From Agrypnia vestita (taxonomy: Eukaryota; Arthropoda; Insecta; Trichoptera; Phryganeidae): a stretch of 64,000 nt of DNA. The stretch is from NCBI GenBank assembly GCA_016648135.1, contig JADDOH010002046.1, positions 124,001 to 188,000 of the forward strand, given 5' to 3'. Below, piece by piece: positions 12,248-24,589 of this stretch. The notes below the pieces were generated by a model. The model searched no databases, was not told the DNA's origin, and saw nothing but the letters and a program-made list of their open reading frames with translations. Made by a program: the position numbers and the translations under genes. Positions within the stretch are counted from its first letter, which is position 1. Each line of letters begins with the position of its first letter.

Positions 12248-12600
12248 GGAATAATCCAAGAATATGGTCCCGTCGTTCATACAATGAAAATAAGTATTTC
12301 ACTATATAATTTAATGTCCTGTTAATTTAATCTAACTAAAATAATCGTAATCTAAATTAAACAAGCCAAACCTAATAACCTAACGTAACCAAACCTAATA
12401 ACCTAACCTAACCTCGTATATTGCCTATGAAATGTCAAAATATGCAGTGCATTTTTCGAAATTTTAAAGTGTAATATCTTATTTAATACTTACTTTTTAA
12501 ACGTAAATTATCTTTCATTTTGTTATTAGCACATTCAATAATATGGTGAAATAATCATTTTCGTTGCATATGCAATGGGACCATTATCTTGGATTTAGCC
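12248..12600. mobile_element. Foldback/MITE-like element, copy 1
   Basis: Terminal sequence GGAATAATCC near 12248 and its inverse GGATTTAGCC at 12591-12600 extend inward as about 50-bp imperfect inverted repeats. Both contain the ATGGTCCC / GGGACCAT phrase and TATTTCA / TGAAATA. The interior carries CCTAACCTAACC-type text. The other copies are at 13888-14377 and 63576-63927. Confidence 0.7.
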
Positions 12601-13887
12601 CACTGTAGCACTTACAAATGTTATCGTTTAGCGTTAAATACCTCTATACACCGGAGTCAAATTCAAAACTTTTCATAGCAAAAAAATTGTCTGTATTAAT
12701 GCGTGTTTTCGTGTTAAAATTATTATAAATTAGGTGTCATTTTTAGATTTTTAAATAACATAGTGATACAATAGATTAATTTTTGTATTAGAATAAATAT
12801 ACTGCATATACCTCCCGCAAAAGAACAAACGGAAGGATGTTTTTTAATGCGCGCGTTTGTCTATGACGTGCTGTGGTGAAATCCGTAGCGTAGTGAGAAG
12901 GTTGTCGGGCTAAACTTTACTTTATGGCCTCACTCGATTTTCTTAAAAAAAAAAAAGTATCCCGGTGTAGCCAAGCGCCCTGATGGCAAAACTGAAATCA
13001 AAATTTGGCGGTCGTAAGTATTTAAAAAGTTATTGCACTTTAAAGTTTGAAAATTTTCCATACGTTTTGACATTTCAATAATTTGTGTTTCTTTGTACTC
13101 ATCTTATATTTGCCGTGCAGAAGCGACTGCGTTTCATCATCTTCATTTTATGTCGTGAACATTCCCAAATTTCACCATTACTATTAATTTTATATAAAGC
13201 CATTCACTCAAAGTTAAAAACGTATAATAACAATTTATGTTAATTCAACAACGTCATTTAAAAACATAATAATGTACAATTGTACATATAAAATTTATAA
13301 GTTCAGTTTGTTACTTTAATTGTTTGTTAGCTTAATTCAGGTAGATAAATAATGAAAATGTGTGCCATTTGTGAACCATTTTAATTTTTAGAATAAAAGT
13401 TTACCAAAATGTTTGACCATAAAGTATAATATATTCAATCATACAAATTTATTTAATTTGCGGTGTAAACATTATGTACGAACAACAATATAATCTAGCA
13501 AGTGCACAAGCGTAAAATCTACCTGCGTCGTGTTTAATTGCATTATACGTTGCAATAATGCGTCAAGCGGTGCGCTTGAGTTAATGAAATCAAAATAGTA
13601 AATTAAGCGGTTAAAATAACTAAATTAACCATTAAAAAAATATTTTTTTGATAAGAGAATTAAGGGAATTACTATAATGGTATCTACTATACCAAAAATG
13701 ATAACTTTGATTTTATAATTCATATTTTAAAACAATGAACATTTCAAGTATTCACGCACGACGCATTTTAATTAATCGTAATGTTTTATTTGTACAAGAA
13801 TTTTTGTACAATACATGTTTAATAAATTTTAAACAATTTGCGAATATTAAATATTATGTGTACAACACCTGTTTCATAATTTAAATG

Positions 13888-14377
13888 GGCTAAATCCAAG
13901 TTCATGGTCCCATCGCGTATATAATAAAAATGAGGATTATTGAATGTGTTAATATCAGAATGAAAGATAATGTATGTTAAAATATTAAGTATTAAATAAG
14001 ATATTACATTTCAAAGTTTCGAAAAATGTACCGTATATTTTGACATTTCATAATATCTATGCAATATCTGAGGAAAAATGTCAAATAAATAAATCATAGA
14101 CAATGTATAAGTTTACATGACAAATATATTTTTTTTATAGACGAAAGAAATATGATGAATAGCTTTTCCTTTTGTATACCCTTTCTATGGTTCTTAAAGT
14201 ATGACTGACATTCAAAATGTATGGTAAAATTTTCGAATCTTTAAAGTGTAATGTTTTATTAAATACTTATTATTTAAGTTTTAGTTATCTTTAATTTTGT
14301 AATCAGGACATTCAATTATATCGTGAAACACTCATTTTTATTGTATGAACAATGGGACCATGATCTTGGATTATGCC
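13888..14377. mobile_element. Foldback/MITE-like element, copy 2
   Basis: Starts GGCTAAATCCAAG followed by TCATGGTCCCAT and ends CAATGGGACCATGATCTTGG and ATTATGCC. It is the same family as 12248-12600 but longer and lacks the CCTAA block. It ends only 64 bases before SK exon 1 of this window. Confidence 0.65.
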
Positions 14378-14441
14378 TAAATAACTCAGAATATGAAATG
14401 CTTTCGTTTCAAAGTTTTAATTTTAAATTCTTTTGTTTCAG

Positions 14442-14537
14442 GCCTCTTTCTACTCGACAGCATTGAAGACACTGATTTCAGTTTCAACTGTCATTCTGCT
14501 TGGACTAATAGTGGCCTACCATGCATTGGAAGTACAG
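14442..14537 (+). CDS. SK: SK channel exon: S2 segment
   Basis: This exon of 32 codons, in phase 0 at both ends, reads [19 protein letters not shown], then [13 protein letters not shown]. It is the second transmembrane helix of a small-conductance calcium-activated potassium channel. The acceptor is TTTTGTTTCAG (AG at 14440-14441) and the donor is GTTATA at 14538. SK channels are tetrameric, voltage-independent potassium channels of the plasma membrane. Calcium opens them through calmodulin bound to their C-terminus, and they shape after-hyperpolarisation in neurons and muscle. The S1 exon that must precede it was not found in 1-14441 and probably lies further upstream. The match to animal SK proteins is close over every residue. 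Confidence 0.96.
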
Positions 14538-15902
14538 GTTATATCATTATTTCCACTTAATAATTATCTACATATTTTACACACTATAAAAATTTCCTAT
14601 ACTACATGAAAAATCACATAGATATAATGTGACCTCATCGGGAAGCGAATCCGCAATCCCCAGTTTTATGGGCCATTGTCATGTCTACTGGACCACGTGG
14701 GTCGCCTTTTTGCAATTATTTTTTAATATATTTTTTTTTTGCTTCATTCTGGAAAAAGAATGGCTTTGATTTTTTAAATATATTTCACGTCACGTATTTC
14801 AGTCTACTAGGTACGTAGTAGTACTACCAACCAAGAAACTACCTGGTGCAGAGTAGTGCAAAATTAAAAACAAACACAGTAGCAGATAGAAAATGTTTAA
14901 CGCATTTTCGTCTTCACGAATGAGATTTAGCCTTATAAGAATTTTTTTTAAGAATATATTATAAGAATTTATTAAAATAATTTTTTGTTACGGCAAGTAA
15001 CAAAATATTAGAAAAATATTTTCTTACTTGCCGTATAGCCGTGAAAAATCATGGTAAATAATAATAATTAATAAAGATTCTTGCCTCACCGCGCAATATG
15101 AGCCGCGCGCTGATTGCATATCTCACACTAATTAATCTTAAGTTGTCATTCCAGCATGTTACGGACAGACAACGAAATTTTTATATTTTGATTAAAACGA
15201 ATATTTTACTTGAAAGGCCCCAGCACGCTATCAATATTATTGATCGGTAAATATTGAAAGTATTTTATTGATGAATAAATATTTATCATCACGTCTTTAA
15301 TATTATTTATTGATCGATAATATTTAAGATAATATTGTGTGCGGAGGCATATACGCATGTGAATTTTGCCGCCCGTACTTCAAAAAACAGTGTCAAAATC
15401 TTAAATTATCTTGTTTTAGTAATTTGAACTAATAATTAAGAATTATTTATGACACATTAAATTTCTGAAGCGATCGACCGAGTTGTTACAAAATGGAAAA
15501 TTTATTTGAAGATTCATTCGCTCACACAAAGATAAGCCACTCATTCAATATTAATGTGGGTTGATTTAAAACTATCATATCAGATCTCCACGTTAAAATT
15601 ATTTTTTTTATATATGAATATGTAAAAGAATTATTTGTACAGAAGTGTTTTTCTCATTTTAATATTATGCATAGCATCAAATTTTCTTCAATTTCAAAGA
15701 AAGTCGTTGGACAATTCTTAATATGGACGTAAGTTCAATAAGTTTGAATTTCATATTTTCTCTCCATGTGCTTCAATATAACATATATGTAATTTGCAAT
15801 CTATATGGCGGACCAGGTGTTGCACTAATAACCTGGCTACGCTGGAATAAACACATTATTTTTAAATAAAATAACTTTTGTTTAACACCACTTTATTGAG
15901 TT

Positions 15903-15949
15903 TAAACCAACTAGTTTCGACTCACAACTGAGTCTTCATCAGGGTTCAG
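15903..15949 (-). ncRNA. Hammerhead-ribozyme-like motif 2
   Basis: Inverse copy of the motif at 16271-16318: CTGATGA, extra A, GACTCA-GTTG-TGAGTC stem II, GAA, palindrome ACTAGT, T, and stem I GGTTT with GAACC. All elements are intact. Confidence 0.65.
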
Positions 15950-15997
15950 TATTAACTAAATAAAAACAAAAATCAAATATTTGACCAATCTTCGGGT

Positions 15998-16105
15998 GTA
16001 GATGTACTTCATAGAAATGACATAGGTATTCGTCTCAATAATTTAGAAGCTTTAGAAATAAAAAAATCTTTAAAAACAAATAAAAAATATTTACTTAATA
16101 AGTAA
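15998..16105 (+). pseudogene. Penelope-like element, C-terminal remnant
   Basis: The plus frame reads VDVLHRNDIGIRLNNLEALE, then IKKSLKTNKKYLLNK and a stop. It aligns with the tail of the GIY-YIG domain seen at 62023-62380 (ILHTNYTESQFDKLEILEIR), including the LEALEIKKS / LEILEIRKS phrase. There is no start codon or catalytic part here, so it is only the end of the ORF. Confidence 0.6.
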
Positions 16106-16270
16106 CTAGATTTATCGCGTAGTCCAATTCTAGATATATTCCCTTCCGATTAACTACACCCACCCATACCCACTCTCTTTCACCCAACCCCCACCACAGT
16201 TGACGTTCTGTCTTTTTCTTCCCTTAATGCTTTGTTAATTGTTCGTAATTCTGTTTTTATTTAGTTAATA

Positions 16271-16318
16271 CTGAACCCTGATGAAGACTCAGTTGTGAGT
16301 CGAAACTAGTTGGTTTAA
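16271..16318 (+). ncRNA. Hammerhead-ribozyme-like motif 3 (best preserved)
   Basis: CTGATGA lies at 16278-16284, extra A at 16285, stem II GACTCA/TGAGTC with loop GTTG at 16286-16301, GAA at 16302-16304 and palindrome ACTAGT at 16305-16310. T at 16311 is the predicted cleavage-site nucleotide. GGTTT at 16312-16316 pairs with GAACC at 16273-16277 as stem I (four Watson-Crick pairs and one G-T). The palindromic stem III suggests action as a dimer or on tandem RNA. Cleavage is an inference. Confidence 0.7.
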
Positions 16319-17219
16319 ACTCAATAAAGTGGTGTTAAACAAAAGTTATTTTATTTAAAGATATTATGTCTCACCACAATGTGTTAACTTCATGTGAAAA
16401 TTTAAACACATTATTATTATTATTTCAGCTTACCTTTATACTTTAATATTAATCAAGCAATTCTTGTTTATACGAATGTGCTAGAAATTTGTTACATCTT
16501 TTTATTTATTTGAAGACCAAACCATATTTCTTTACAATTAGTTAAAGCTGCTATATTTTTGGCTCACAACAACCAACATAATATAAATTAACTTGGAAAT
16601 CGCTTTACCAATTATGTGGGTACCAATTTCTTGATTTCCTTAGTCACGTGTGATGTAGCATATCAGACAGGTATACTAAATTATTAATTTTTTGGTTCTG
16701 TTTACTACCCTCGAACCGTTGACCGGCCACAATGCCGCTAGGGCACATTTTGTTAACATCCCCCTGGCGTGTCAAGGGGCAGCCCTTAATTAATGTTTGC
16801 CCTCGCCAGCCTGGGGACCTGATTGACACCGTAAAGGAACTACTAATGAGGCTGTATCTTTCACGTGATTAATTACCCGCGGAACTAATTATTTGCTAGA
16901 ATGGTTAGTAAAGCGATTAATTAATTCCGAATTAATTCTTCTTCAGAAAAGCCTACCGCGAAAGTTTCGAATAATTTTGGAAACCTTGTGATTTAGGTCT
17001 TCTTATTTGCTTGCGTAGATTCACGTTGGATCAACCAAAAGCTGTTATCTTATCTTATCTTCAAACAATATTTCTGTAAAAAATATTTTAAAAAGACTGC
17101 AAGTTTGTGTTTGTTTGCAACTGCAGAAAAATAACAATATTGGTCACTGATTTGATTCACTTTTTTATTGGAAAACGTGTAAGAAATTCAAAGTTAATTT
17201 GCGTGTAGTTTAAAAGGAT

Positions 17220-17990
17220 CACGCACCTTCAGTCGCCATCATCAGATATTGGTTTAATAAATTCAAGCATGGTCAGAAATCCTTAACGCCTGGCCATCAG
17301 GTTCAAGCGACTACGCAGGATATGGTCAACAAAATCTATAATATCTTATAAGCGACCGCTGGGTATAGACAGATTGCTGACATGCGTACGCAGTATCCCA
17401 CACAAAAAACGGGGCACGAGAAAGTTATCGACAAAATGGCGTTTCCTTATAGTGGAACAAAACTCAATCGCATGACAACTTTGTAGCACCATTTGAACGT
17501 GTTTAGCAATCCCAAAAAGGTTTCTTTGACGTGTAAGGACAAAACACGGATCCACCACTACTCCAGAAATAAAATAACAGTCTAAATAGGGGACTTTACC
17601 TGGTGAACCTGCCATTTAGAAGGTGAAAGCAGTTCCATCGGCCGAAAAGGATGTGGCCATCATTTTTTTCGAAAAAAAAAGGAAAGACAGTCATGGGGCA
17701 ATACTTTGCCAATTTATTGGGTTAATTCGGCACCAAATGATAAGAGAACCCGTTTGGCGAAGAAAAGATGCTTTTTCACCATGACGATGCACCAGTTCAC
17801 TCTCCACGGAAAGAGTAATCGAATTGCAGCCTTATCCACCCTTTTTTCCAGATTTCGCCCCATGCGATATACTTTTGTTTCCAAGCGTGAAAAATGGTTG
17901 GCGAAAAGTGATTTTCATCAAACGAGGAATTTATTTCAGAAACAGAGGCTTATTTTATCGAGTTCAACATTATAACATTTTTAAATAGTT
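17220..17990 (+). pseudogene. Mariner transposase remnant, second family
   Basis: The plus strand shows decayed mariner signatures in shifting frames. IHHYSRNK near 17540-17565 stands where mariners have WIHHYTPETK. About 17770-17800 reads FFHHDDAPVHS, equivalent to LFHHDNAPVHS with the second catalytic Asp. FAPCDILLFPS equivalents follow near 17850-17880, then KNGWRKVIF / EKWLAKSDFHQ. It differs strongly from the copies at 7063 and 28044, so it is another mariner lineage. No TIRs were found. Confidence 0.75.
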
Positions 17991-18599
17991 TAAAAAAGTT
18001 GAAGCTAAATGGAGACTAAATCTTGAGAAATAAATTAATAAAACTAAAAAATAATTTACTTTCATTTTTTACGTAATATAACATTTTAAATTAGTTAAAA
18101 TATTAAGCTCTGCTAATATTACTTTATTTTATTTATTTTTATATATTTAAAATTGCTTAACTCGTTATGTTGAAAATCTCTGGTTTTTCGCTTGGGCATG
18201 AGAATACCTTTGTTATAAAAAGTTAAATAAATCTTTATATCCAACGTTTATGTTGATGATTTTTTTATACGATAATGCTATAAGTTTTTATCGCTTTGCC
18301 TCGAAACTATGAGAAGACTTTTCCGGATTTCCATTTTCGTCCAGACATCGTAAAAATATCAAGAATCAGCTATCTTTGTTATTCAAGTCCACGGCGCACA
18401 CCACCAACAGATTGTAGCCTTATTGGATCCTGAAGGTTTACGACACAGGACGAGAGGGGCAAAACTTCGCAAAACCTGTCTCATATGACCACGTTAATGT
18501 TACATAACATTCCATTGTCACAAATAGCATATACGTATTCATTTTTAAACAGATTAAATGTGAGTTATTCGAATAATGTATCTCACATTATTTAAACTA

Positions 18600-18880
18600 T
18601 TACCGTTTACTTTTATACTAATCATTGTTTATTTTACCTTTAACTATTATTATTTGTACCTTTAACTTTATTATTATTTTATCTTATGTTTTTATGTTTT
18701 TCTTATGTTTTTCTGTATTATTATTATTATTATTATTACCTTTTAACTATTATTATTGTAACTTTTAACTGTATTTTTATTTTAACTGTCTTATGTTATT
18801 TTTTAAAAAAATTATTCTGTATATTGTAAAAGCCCATAAGGGCGTTAAATAAATAAATAAATAAATAAATAAAAATATAT
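18600..18880 (+). repeat. LINE 3' end with (AATA)n tail
   Basis: T-rich sequence with ATT repeats is followed by GTAAAAGCCCATAAGGGCG and a run of AAAT repeats at about 18849-18873. The same AGCCCAYMAGGGYG plus AAATAAATAAA end closes the remnant at 19150-19755, so both are likely 3' ends of one LINE family. Confidence 0.55.
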
Positions 18881-19149
18881 ATTTATTTATTTTGAGGTGT
18901 TTTAATGATTCTTCATTTCTTTTTTAAATATATTTTATTACTATCTATTATTTTTTTGTTTTTTTTATCTTATATTATTTATTTGATATTGTTTAATTAT
19001 GCCTTTTTTTCAAGGGTTTTTAATTATTAGATTCGTTTTGCTTTTAATTCTTATCATGGTTTATAAAACATATTTATTTAAAGTATTTTAGTGATAGTTC
19101 ATTTCTCTTGAATATGTTTTATTTCTTAATATATTTTTATGAAATATAC

Positions 19150-19755
19150 CCAAAGAGATGCTGAAAATTGGAACATGGAATGTTACGAGTTTAACCAGGA
19201 TACACGCCCACCCTAATATATGGGCATCATATTTGCGTCCTGGCGGAAAGTGTGAGAGCAAGGATCCAAGCTGCCGAATTGAGTTTTCTAAGGGGGGCAG
19301 CGGGAGTCACACTGATGGACAGAGTGAGAAGTGCTGACATAAAGCACACACTCCTCGTGGAGCCCCTACTCCTACACATATAAAAATCACAATGAGGTAA
19401 CTTGGACGTGTGCTAAGAATTCCAGAGTAACGAATACCAAGAAGAATCCTCCAGGAAACCCCGGAAGGAAGACGGCCGGTGGATCGCCCCAAATTAAGCT
19501 GGGAGAAGCAACAAAAAAATGTGTATGAAAACAGAATAAGTCTAGTCTAGAATGGTTGACTCATGCAGAAGCAACGCAAGACAGGGGAACATGGAAACAC
19601 TGTAGAGTCTTTGAAAACACCCCGACCCTACTAGGACAAGGAGATGAAGATGATGATATTTTATTTCCATTATTTTTTTTGTTTTTTTATTTAAATTTTA
19701 TTTCTTTATATATATTCTGTGAAAGCCCACCAGGGTGTTGATAAATAAATAAAAT
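19150..19755 (+). pseudogene. LINE remnant (endonuclease start joined to C-terminal tail)
   Basis: A first block reads KIGTWNVTSLTRIHA, the usual start of a LINE apurinic endonuclease domain. From about 19395 the text resembles LGRVLRIPE, then RIPRRILQETPEGRRPV, then a GRPKLSWE-like string, the usual C-terminal end of RTE-like LINE proteins. WLTHAEATQDRGTWK follows. Most of the reverse transcriptase is missing, so the copy is internally deleted. It ends in AGCCCACCAGGGTG and an AAATAAATAAA tail at 19741-19753. Confidence 0.6.
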
Positions 19756-20536
19756 TCTATTGACAATTAATTAAACATAATATGTGGGGTAGAAAAGGCA
19801 GCAATATCTAAAAAATCAAAAAATTGTTTTGAAGGAAGATTACTAATTTAAAATGAATTTCAAATTGTATGTATCTTCCAAAATCATGTTTCCTATAAAA
19901 TGTACAGACTATATTTTTATAGAATATCGAATTCAGTACATCATAAGTTAATAATCCTAGATCACTGCGTAATTTTTTTTGTTATGGCTACCTTCGGTTT
20001 TATACCCCACGAGTCTGTTTTCATTCCATCTTTAAAGTATAATAAACTATAGGGTACTCGAAGAATCGGACTATGCTATTGAACTCGCCAAACAAAAACA
20101 AAAAACAAACAAAACAAAACAAAAGACGTAAGGCTGGAGGCCTGCTTTAGCAGCCTAATGAGACTCAAAATAGACAATAGGTTTTTTAGTTTACAATCAA
20201 AAATACTTAACCTAAATAGAAAAATTTCGTTGTATGTCCGTAATTTTCTGAAAATGACATTTTTAGATAATCAAAGTGTGATACGCAATCAGAGCGTGGC
20301 TCCGCAAGGTTCGTTATTAATTATTATTATTTCCCGTGATTTTTACAAGCTAGTTGAGCAGCTAGCTAGTTTAAAATTAAATCAAATTTTAATTCTTATG
20401 TAAATATATTTTTTACAGCTGCTCAAAATAAATTTTCAAAAATTTGAATCATATTGACTTAAAAAAACAATTTTTTGTTACGTGTAATTTAAACATAATG
20501 ATTTTTTTTTGTCAGTAAGTGATTTAGTATTCTATA

Positions 20537-21150
20537 TCTAACTAACTAAACTAACTAACTAACCATCACGCCGTTTCCCTGCAGGGGTAGGCAGAGAGGA
20601 TTGAACGCCACACTCTTCTATCCTGGCACACCACTTTTGCTTCGGCCACATTCATACATCTTCTCATACACGTTCTACGATTGTTGCGGCTTTTAACAGG
20701 GCCATCCTCAAATACTTGTAGTACCTGATCGTGCCAGGTCTTTCGCGGACGCCCTCTATTCCTGTTGCCTTCAACATTCGCCTCATATATTTTCTTAACC
20801 ATCCTTTCCTCGTTCATACGTTCCACATGACCAAACCATCTCAGCACTCCTTTCTTTATTCTATCTACCACACTACAGCCAGCATTGCATTCACTTTTAA
20901 TTTGTTCATTCCTCACTCTATCGACCAAAGATTTTCAACACAAGCGTCTTAGTGACCGCATTTCAACCGCATTCAGTCTACTTCCATTCCTCTTTTGCCA
21001 ATTCCAGGCTTCACTTCCATACATAAGGGTTGGCACTAGAACGCCATTATGTACCGCTAGTTTTGCTTCTTTTGACAGATTCTTATTGGCCATAATTGCA
21101 TTTAGTGCACCATTAACTATTAACTTTGTTTCCCATCAGTTAATATAAAA
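20537..21150 (-). pseudogene. RTE-like LINE C-terminal remnant with (TTAG)n tail
   Basis: On the minus strand, about 21140 downward gives VPTLMYGSEAWNW, the segment after the reverse-transcriptase core, and then RIKKGVLRWFGHVERMNEER, GRPRKTWHDQV and AYPCRETA before the stop at 20566. The order and motifs are typical of RTE/BovB-like LINE ORF2 ends. A GTTAGTTAG tail (the TAACTAACTAAC run at 20537-20562) marks its 3' end. The 5' part is lost. Confidence 0.75.
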
Positions 21151-21853
21151 CTATATTTAGAACTACCCTCTTATCACGAGTTATTTAAAAATTTAATTAA
21201 AGTTGTACACGCTGTGCTGTTATTGTCTGGGCCCAGGGGACTGACATATAGCGATTGCAGAAACAAACACTAGAAATAAATATAATATATTCTCCTGCCA
21301 CATTTCTGATTCTGTGAATAGAAATGATATTATTACATTTTGATGAAATATAGGTCATATTAATGTAAAAATATTTTATATGTAGTAGGATTCTCGTTTT
21401 AATATCGGATACGATCTACAAAATATATTTTTTGTCAAATTGATCTGAGTTCTTAAATAGGACATTTTTAATACAACATAAATGTTAACAATGTTTGAAT
21501 TTATTTAACGCTGTCTGGCGTTTTATAAATAATTTACAACAAAATGGTTGATCCGTTAAATTTTTTTTTGAAGTACAGTGTGATTACTAGTTATTCCACA
21601 TTTGGCACGCAGTGAACGCGCTTTATTCCTGAAATTTTACTTATTTAGAAATAACATATTATAATTTCTAATAATATTAATTTTACCAATATTAATATAA
21701 GCAATTTGTCTAAATGATATATTTTGAGTAAATTACATGAGAATTCAGTGAAACTCTAGTTTGAGTGTTCAATATTTTATTAATATTCTAAATAATGATT
21801 GATATTTAAGACGATGTTGGATACATATTTTTGAATAATTGTGTTATTTTCAG

Positions 21854-22027
21854 TTGTTCATGATAGACAATTGCGCCGACGACTGGCGGATAGCAATGAC
21901 TTGGCAAAGGATATCTCAGATTAGTATAGAGCTCATTATCTGCGCTATACACCCCATTCCCGGCCAGTACTACTTCTTGTGGACAACGAAGCTGGCTAAT
22001 AAGGGTGGAATAATGGGAACCGAACTG
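21854..22027 (+). CDS. SK: SK channel exon: S2-S3 linker and S3
   Basis: 58 codons, phase 0 at both ends. It starts [20 protein letters not shown], continues with the S3 helix [17 protein letters not shown] and ends with a variable loop, [12 protein letters not shown]. The first part and the CAIHPIPG motif are nearly invariant among animal SK channels. The S3-S4 extracellular loop is where orthologs differ. The acceptor is TTATTTTCAG (21844-21853) and the donor is GTTAGT at 22028. The upstream intron is about 7.3 kb and the downstream one about 7.8 kb. Confidence 0.97.
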
Positions 22028-24390
22028 GTTAGTAGAGGATCATTTAAGCCAATTGGTACCCTGTAGTTCTAAGAATTTATTGAAAAAGGGCACAGCATTT
22101 TGAGTGCACGTTTAGTAGGTATTTTGAGAGATAATATCGGATCTTGTAGCGGTTTTAGAACTTTGTACTACAAATTATACACATTACTTTATGCCCTCTG
22201 CAGTGCATTGATTGCACATTTTGTTTAACTCACTAAATTAAATATTTATAAAAAATAAAAATTCTGATCGCATATATTTGTACATTTTTGACACATGTCT
22301 AGTGCACAATTAAATAGTACAATGATAAAATCTTTAAATGCTGTGATTTTTTTCATTATTTAAAAAAACTTGTTTTCTTAAATTTTTAATATTAGTATCG
22401 ATGAATTTAGTATAATAACACCCTTAATTCCTTATTTTTATTGTACTTAACGCTATAATAAAATATCTTTAATTTAAAATAGTGAAAATAGGTTTGCTCA
22501 CATAGATAATTTATTATTTTTTTATAAACTCAGTGCTTTCTCATATTAAATCATTAACACTTTACTAATTCTGTGAACCATCTGAATTTTTTTTCGTATA
22601 TTTTGTAAATAGTATAATCTTGCACTTTTTAGATATTCATTAAAAAAACTTGATTTGACTCATAACATTTGAGTATTTCAATTATATCTTCTCCTCTAAG
22701 CTTTGAATGACTATATTTCATTATAAAAAGCCTTAAAAAGAACTCTTTTAGATTTTTTGGAAATAATATTGTTATTTAAATGAAAACTTAGTAGCCATTA
22801 GTATAAATTAATTGCATATCTATATTACATGGAATTTACAGGTAATGAATATAATTCTATATTTATTTTTTATTAAAAAAACATAAATTTTCTCAAATCT
22901 ATATGTATGTTCCTACGAAAGAATTCGAATTTAGTATTTTTTTAGAATATTTAAACTGTTTAAAAAATTGCAGTGAGGTCCCTGTATTAATATTTTTTAC
23001 TAGAATGGAAAAATCGTGTTAAAATATAATCAAGTCATATTTATTTTCATTTGCATTCATTACCGTCATTTTCATTATTTCTTCAATTCACTGAAGCATT
23101 TTTTTTCAACAAAAAAATTAAAATCATATTTTTTTCACACTTTCTGTAGGGAACCATATATAAGCAAATTCAGGTCTGTATCAATATCAATTTGAAATCA
23201 TGTTGTAGATTCTGTGTATGTACGCATGTGTTTGCCTGTCTTCGTGTGTGTGTGTGTGTCGTGTATGGATCTGTATCCTAACATAGATATCTCTACTAGC
23301 AATCTGCAGTTCTTAAAAAATTTCATTCTGTTCTGTCTTTTTCGTTGACACTACTTGCAATGCTTATTTACAAAATACTTGGTTCATCGATTATTTACAA
23401 AATTAAAGATGGAATTTTTTGAAATTTAAAAATTTACAAACAATTTGATAACATTTTCGTTAACATTACAACAATCATCTATTCTTGGAAATTAATTTTT
23501 ATTATTTTTTATTTACATTCTTATTTACATCTGTATCTAAGTATTACAGTTGATCTTGATCTGTAAAATAACATATTGTATACAATGTAACACTTAACTA
23601 TATACCTAATTAATTGATTGAAGTGCATGAGCCAAGTTCCCGTAAGTTTCGAGGTTTCTTATCACTTTTACCCACATCTTAGCGTGAATATTTTTCGTCT
23701 TCTTTCTCTTTTGAACTTTATATGGTTGTGAATTTAGTAACGTAGGATTGGTTTTTTGTACACTCGTTTATGTATGACATTAATTAAAAATATTTTTGAA
23801 ATGTATATAGGAATATAATATTGTATTTAAAACGTAAATTTACCGAGTATGGGGTGAATATTTTGAAATCAGTACTGACAAATCTTAAACTGAAAATCAA
23901 ACCCCGAACGCAACATTTTGATGATATGGTTGCTTGAAAAATTCAAGAAATAAAAAATAAAAATTATGTTTACCTAATATTATTTCTTGCTACGTACGAC
24001 CTATTTTTTCACACTTAAATTAGTGTATTTATCTTTTCACAGTGAAATTATTTAACATTTTAAAAAAATGTACTTAAATAAAATATTTACATTACACAAT
24101 ATTTGCGATCTAACTCTTTAAAATATGAACAATTTTTAAATTTAAGACAATGGAGAAATTAAATTAAATTAAAAGAAAAATTTTAATTTAAAACATAACG
24201 ACTCTTTTAAATCCCTCTAACTCGACTATATTCAAGCAAAGAACAGTAATAGGATACACAATCCCTGTATTTCACTTAGGAGACTAGATTCGAATATTCA
24301 TAGGTTTAATGTTCGATTATTTGACTAAGTCACAGGGATCGTTTATTAAATAGATGTTTTATTAATTTTATTAATTATGAACCAATCAAT
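22028..24390. other. SK intron, no gene or element recognised
   Basis: Uniform AT-rich intron. The only marked features are a short (TG)n tract at about 23244-23260 and homopolymer A/T runs. I see no coding frame with family signatures and no inverted ends. Confidence 0.6.
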
Positions 24391-24394
24391 TATG

Positions 24395-24585
24395 AACCAC
24401 TTGAGGCAACTTAACGTCTACCGGTTTCGGCACAACTGTATCTTTGTCCGGACGGACGCATACTAACTATCCATTACTTATTTTGGTAAACAAATTAATT
24501 TTTGAACGAGGGCGTGGCTTAGTTATTCATAAAATTCAACTGGTTATTAATTATATTGAGTTTAGTGTTCAGGCACTTCTTGATT
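24395..24585. repeat. Dispersed repeat, copy 2 (partner at 8985-9235)
   Basis: Same orientation and same order of blocks as the copy at 8985-9235, with about three-quarters of positions matching by eye. The second copy has lost the section between GGGCGTGGCT and ATTCATAAAA. Confidence 0.65.
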
Positions 24586-24589
24586 TCTA

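Larger units (their letters stand above)
9866..13090. repeat. Cluster of a dispersed repeat (ACTTTATGGC family)
   Basis: Copies occur at about 9866-9985 (+), 10540-10672 (-), 11242-11395 (+) and 12904-13075 (+); another is at 63057-63205. They share TTTACTTTATGGCCTCACTC, then an A-run with GTATCC, then TGCCCTGATGGCAAAACTGA-like text, then GTATTTAAAAAGTTATT. No coding capacity is evident. The intervening DNA is AT-rich and unassigned. Confidence 0.7.
15862..16359. mobile_element. Penelope-type inverted pair A
   Basis: Two arms of about 108 bp (15862-15969 and 16252-16359) are near-perfect inverse copies. Each carries a hammerhead-like motif and the phrase TTTAAACTCAATAAAGTGG. Between the arms lies a Penelope-type coding remnant (15998-16105) and a C-rich non-coding stretch. 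The same arrangement recurs at 46090-47060, 51536-51798, 54195-54690, 59240-59503 and 61853-62960. Confidence 0.75.

Noticed and set aside
1..14441. Search for the SK S1 exon and N-terminus
   Set aside because: No frame with the expected LVMGMFGIIVMVIENEL-like helix was noticed by eye, so it is not annotated; a protein-to-genome search upstream would settle it.
18340..18500. Possible integrase-like segment (ALLDPEGLRHRTRG)
   Set aside because: Only one short string resembles the 'LDPEGV..R' phrase of integrase-core proteins found with some transposons; nothing before or after supports it.
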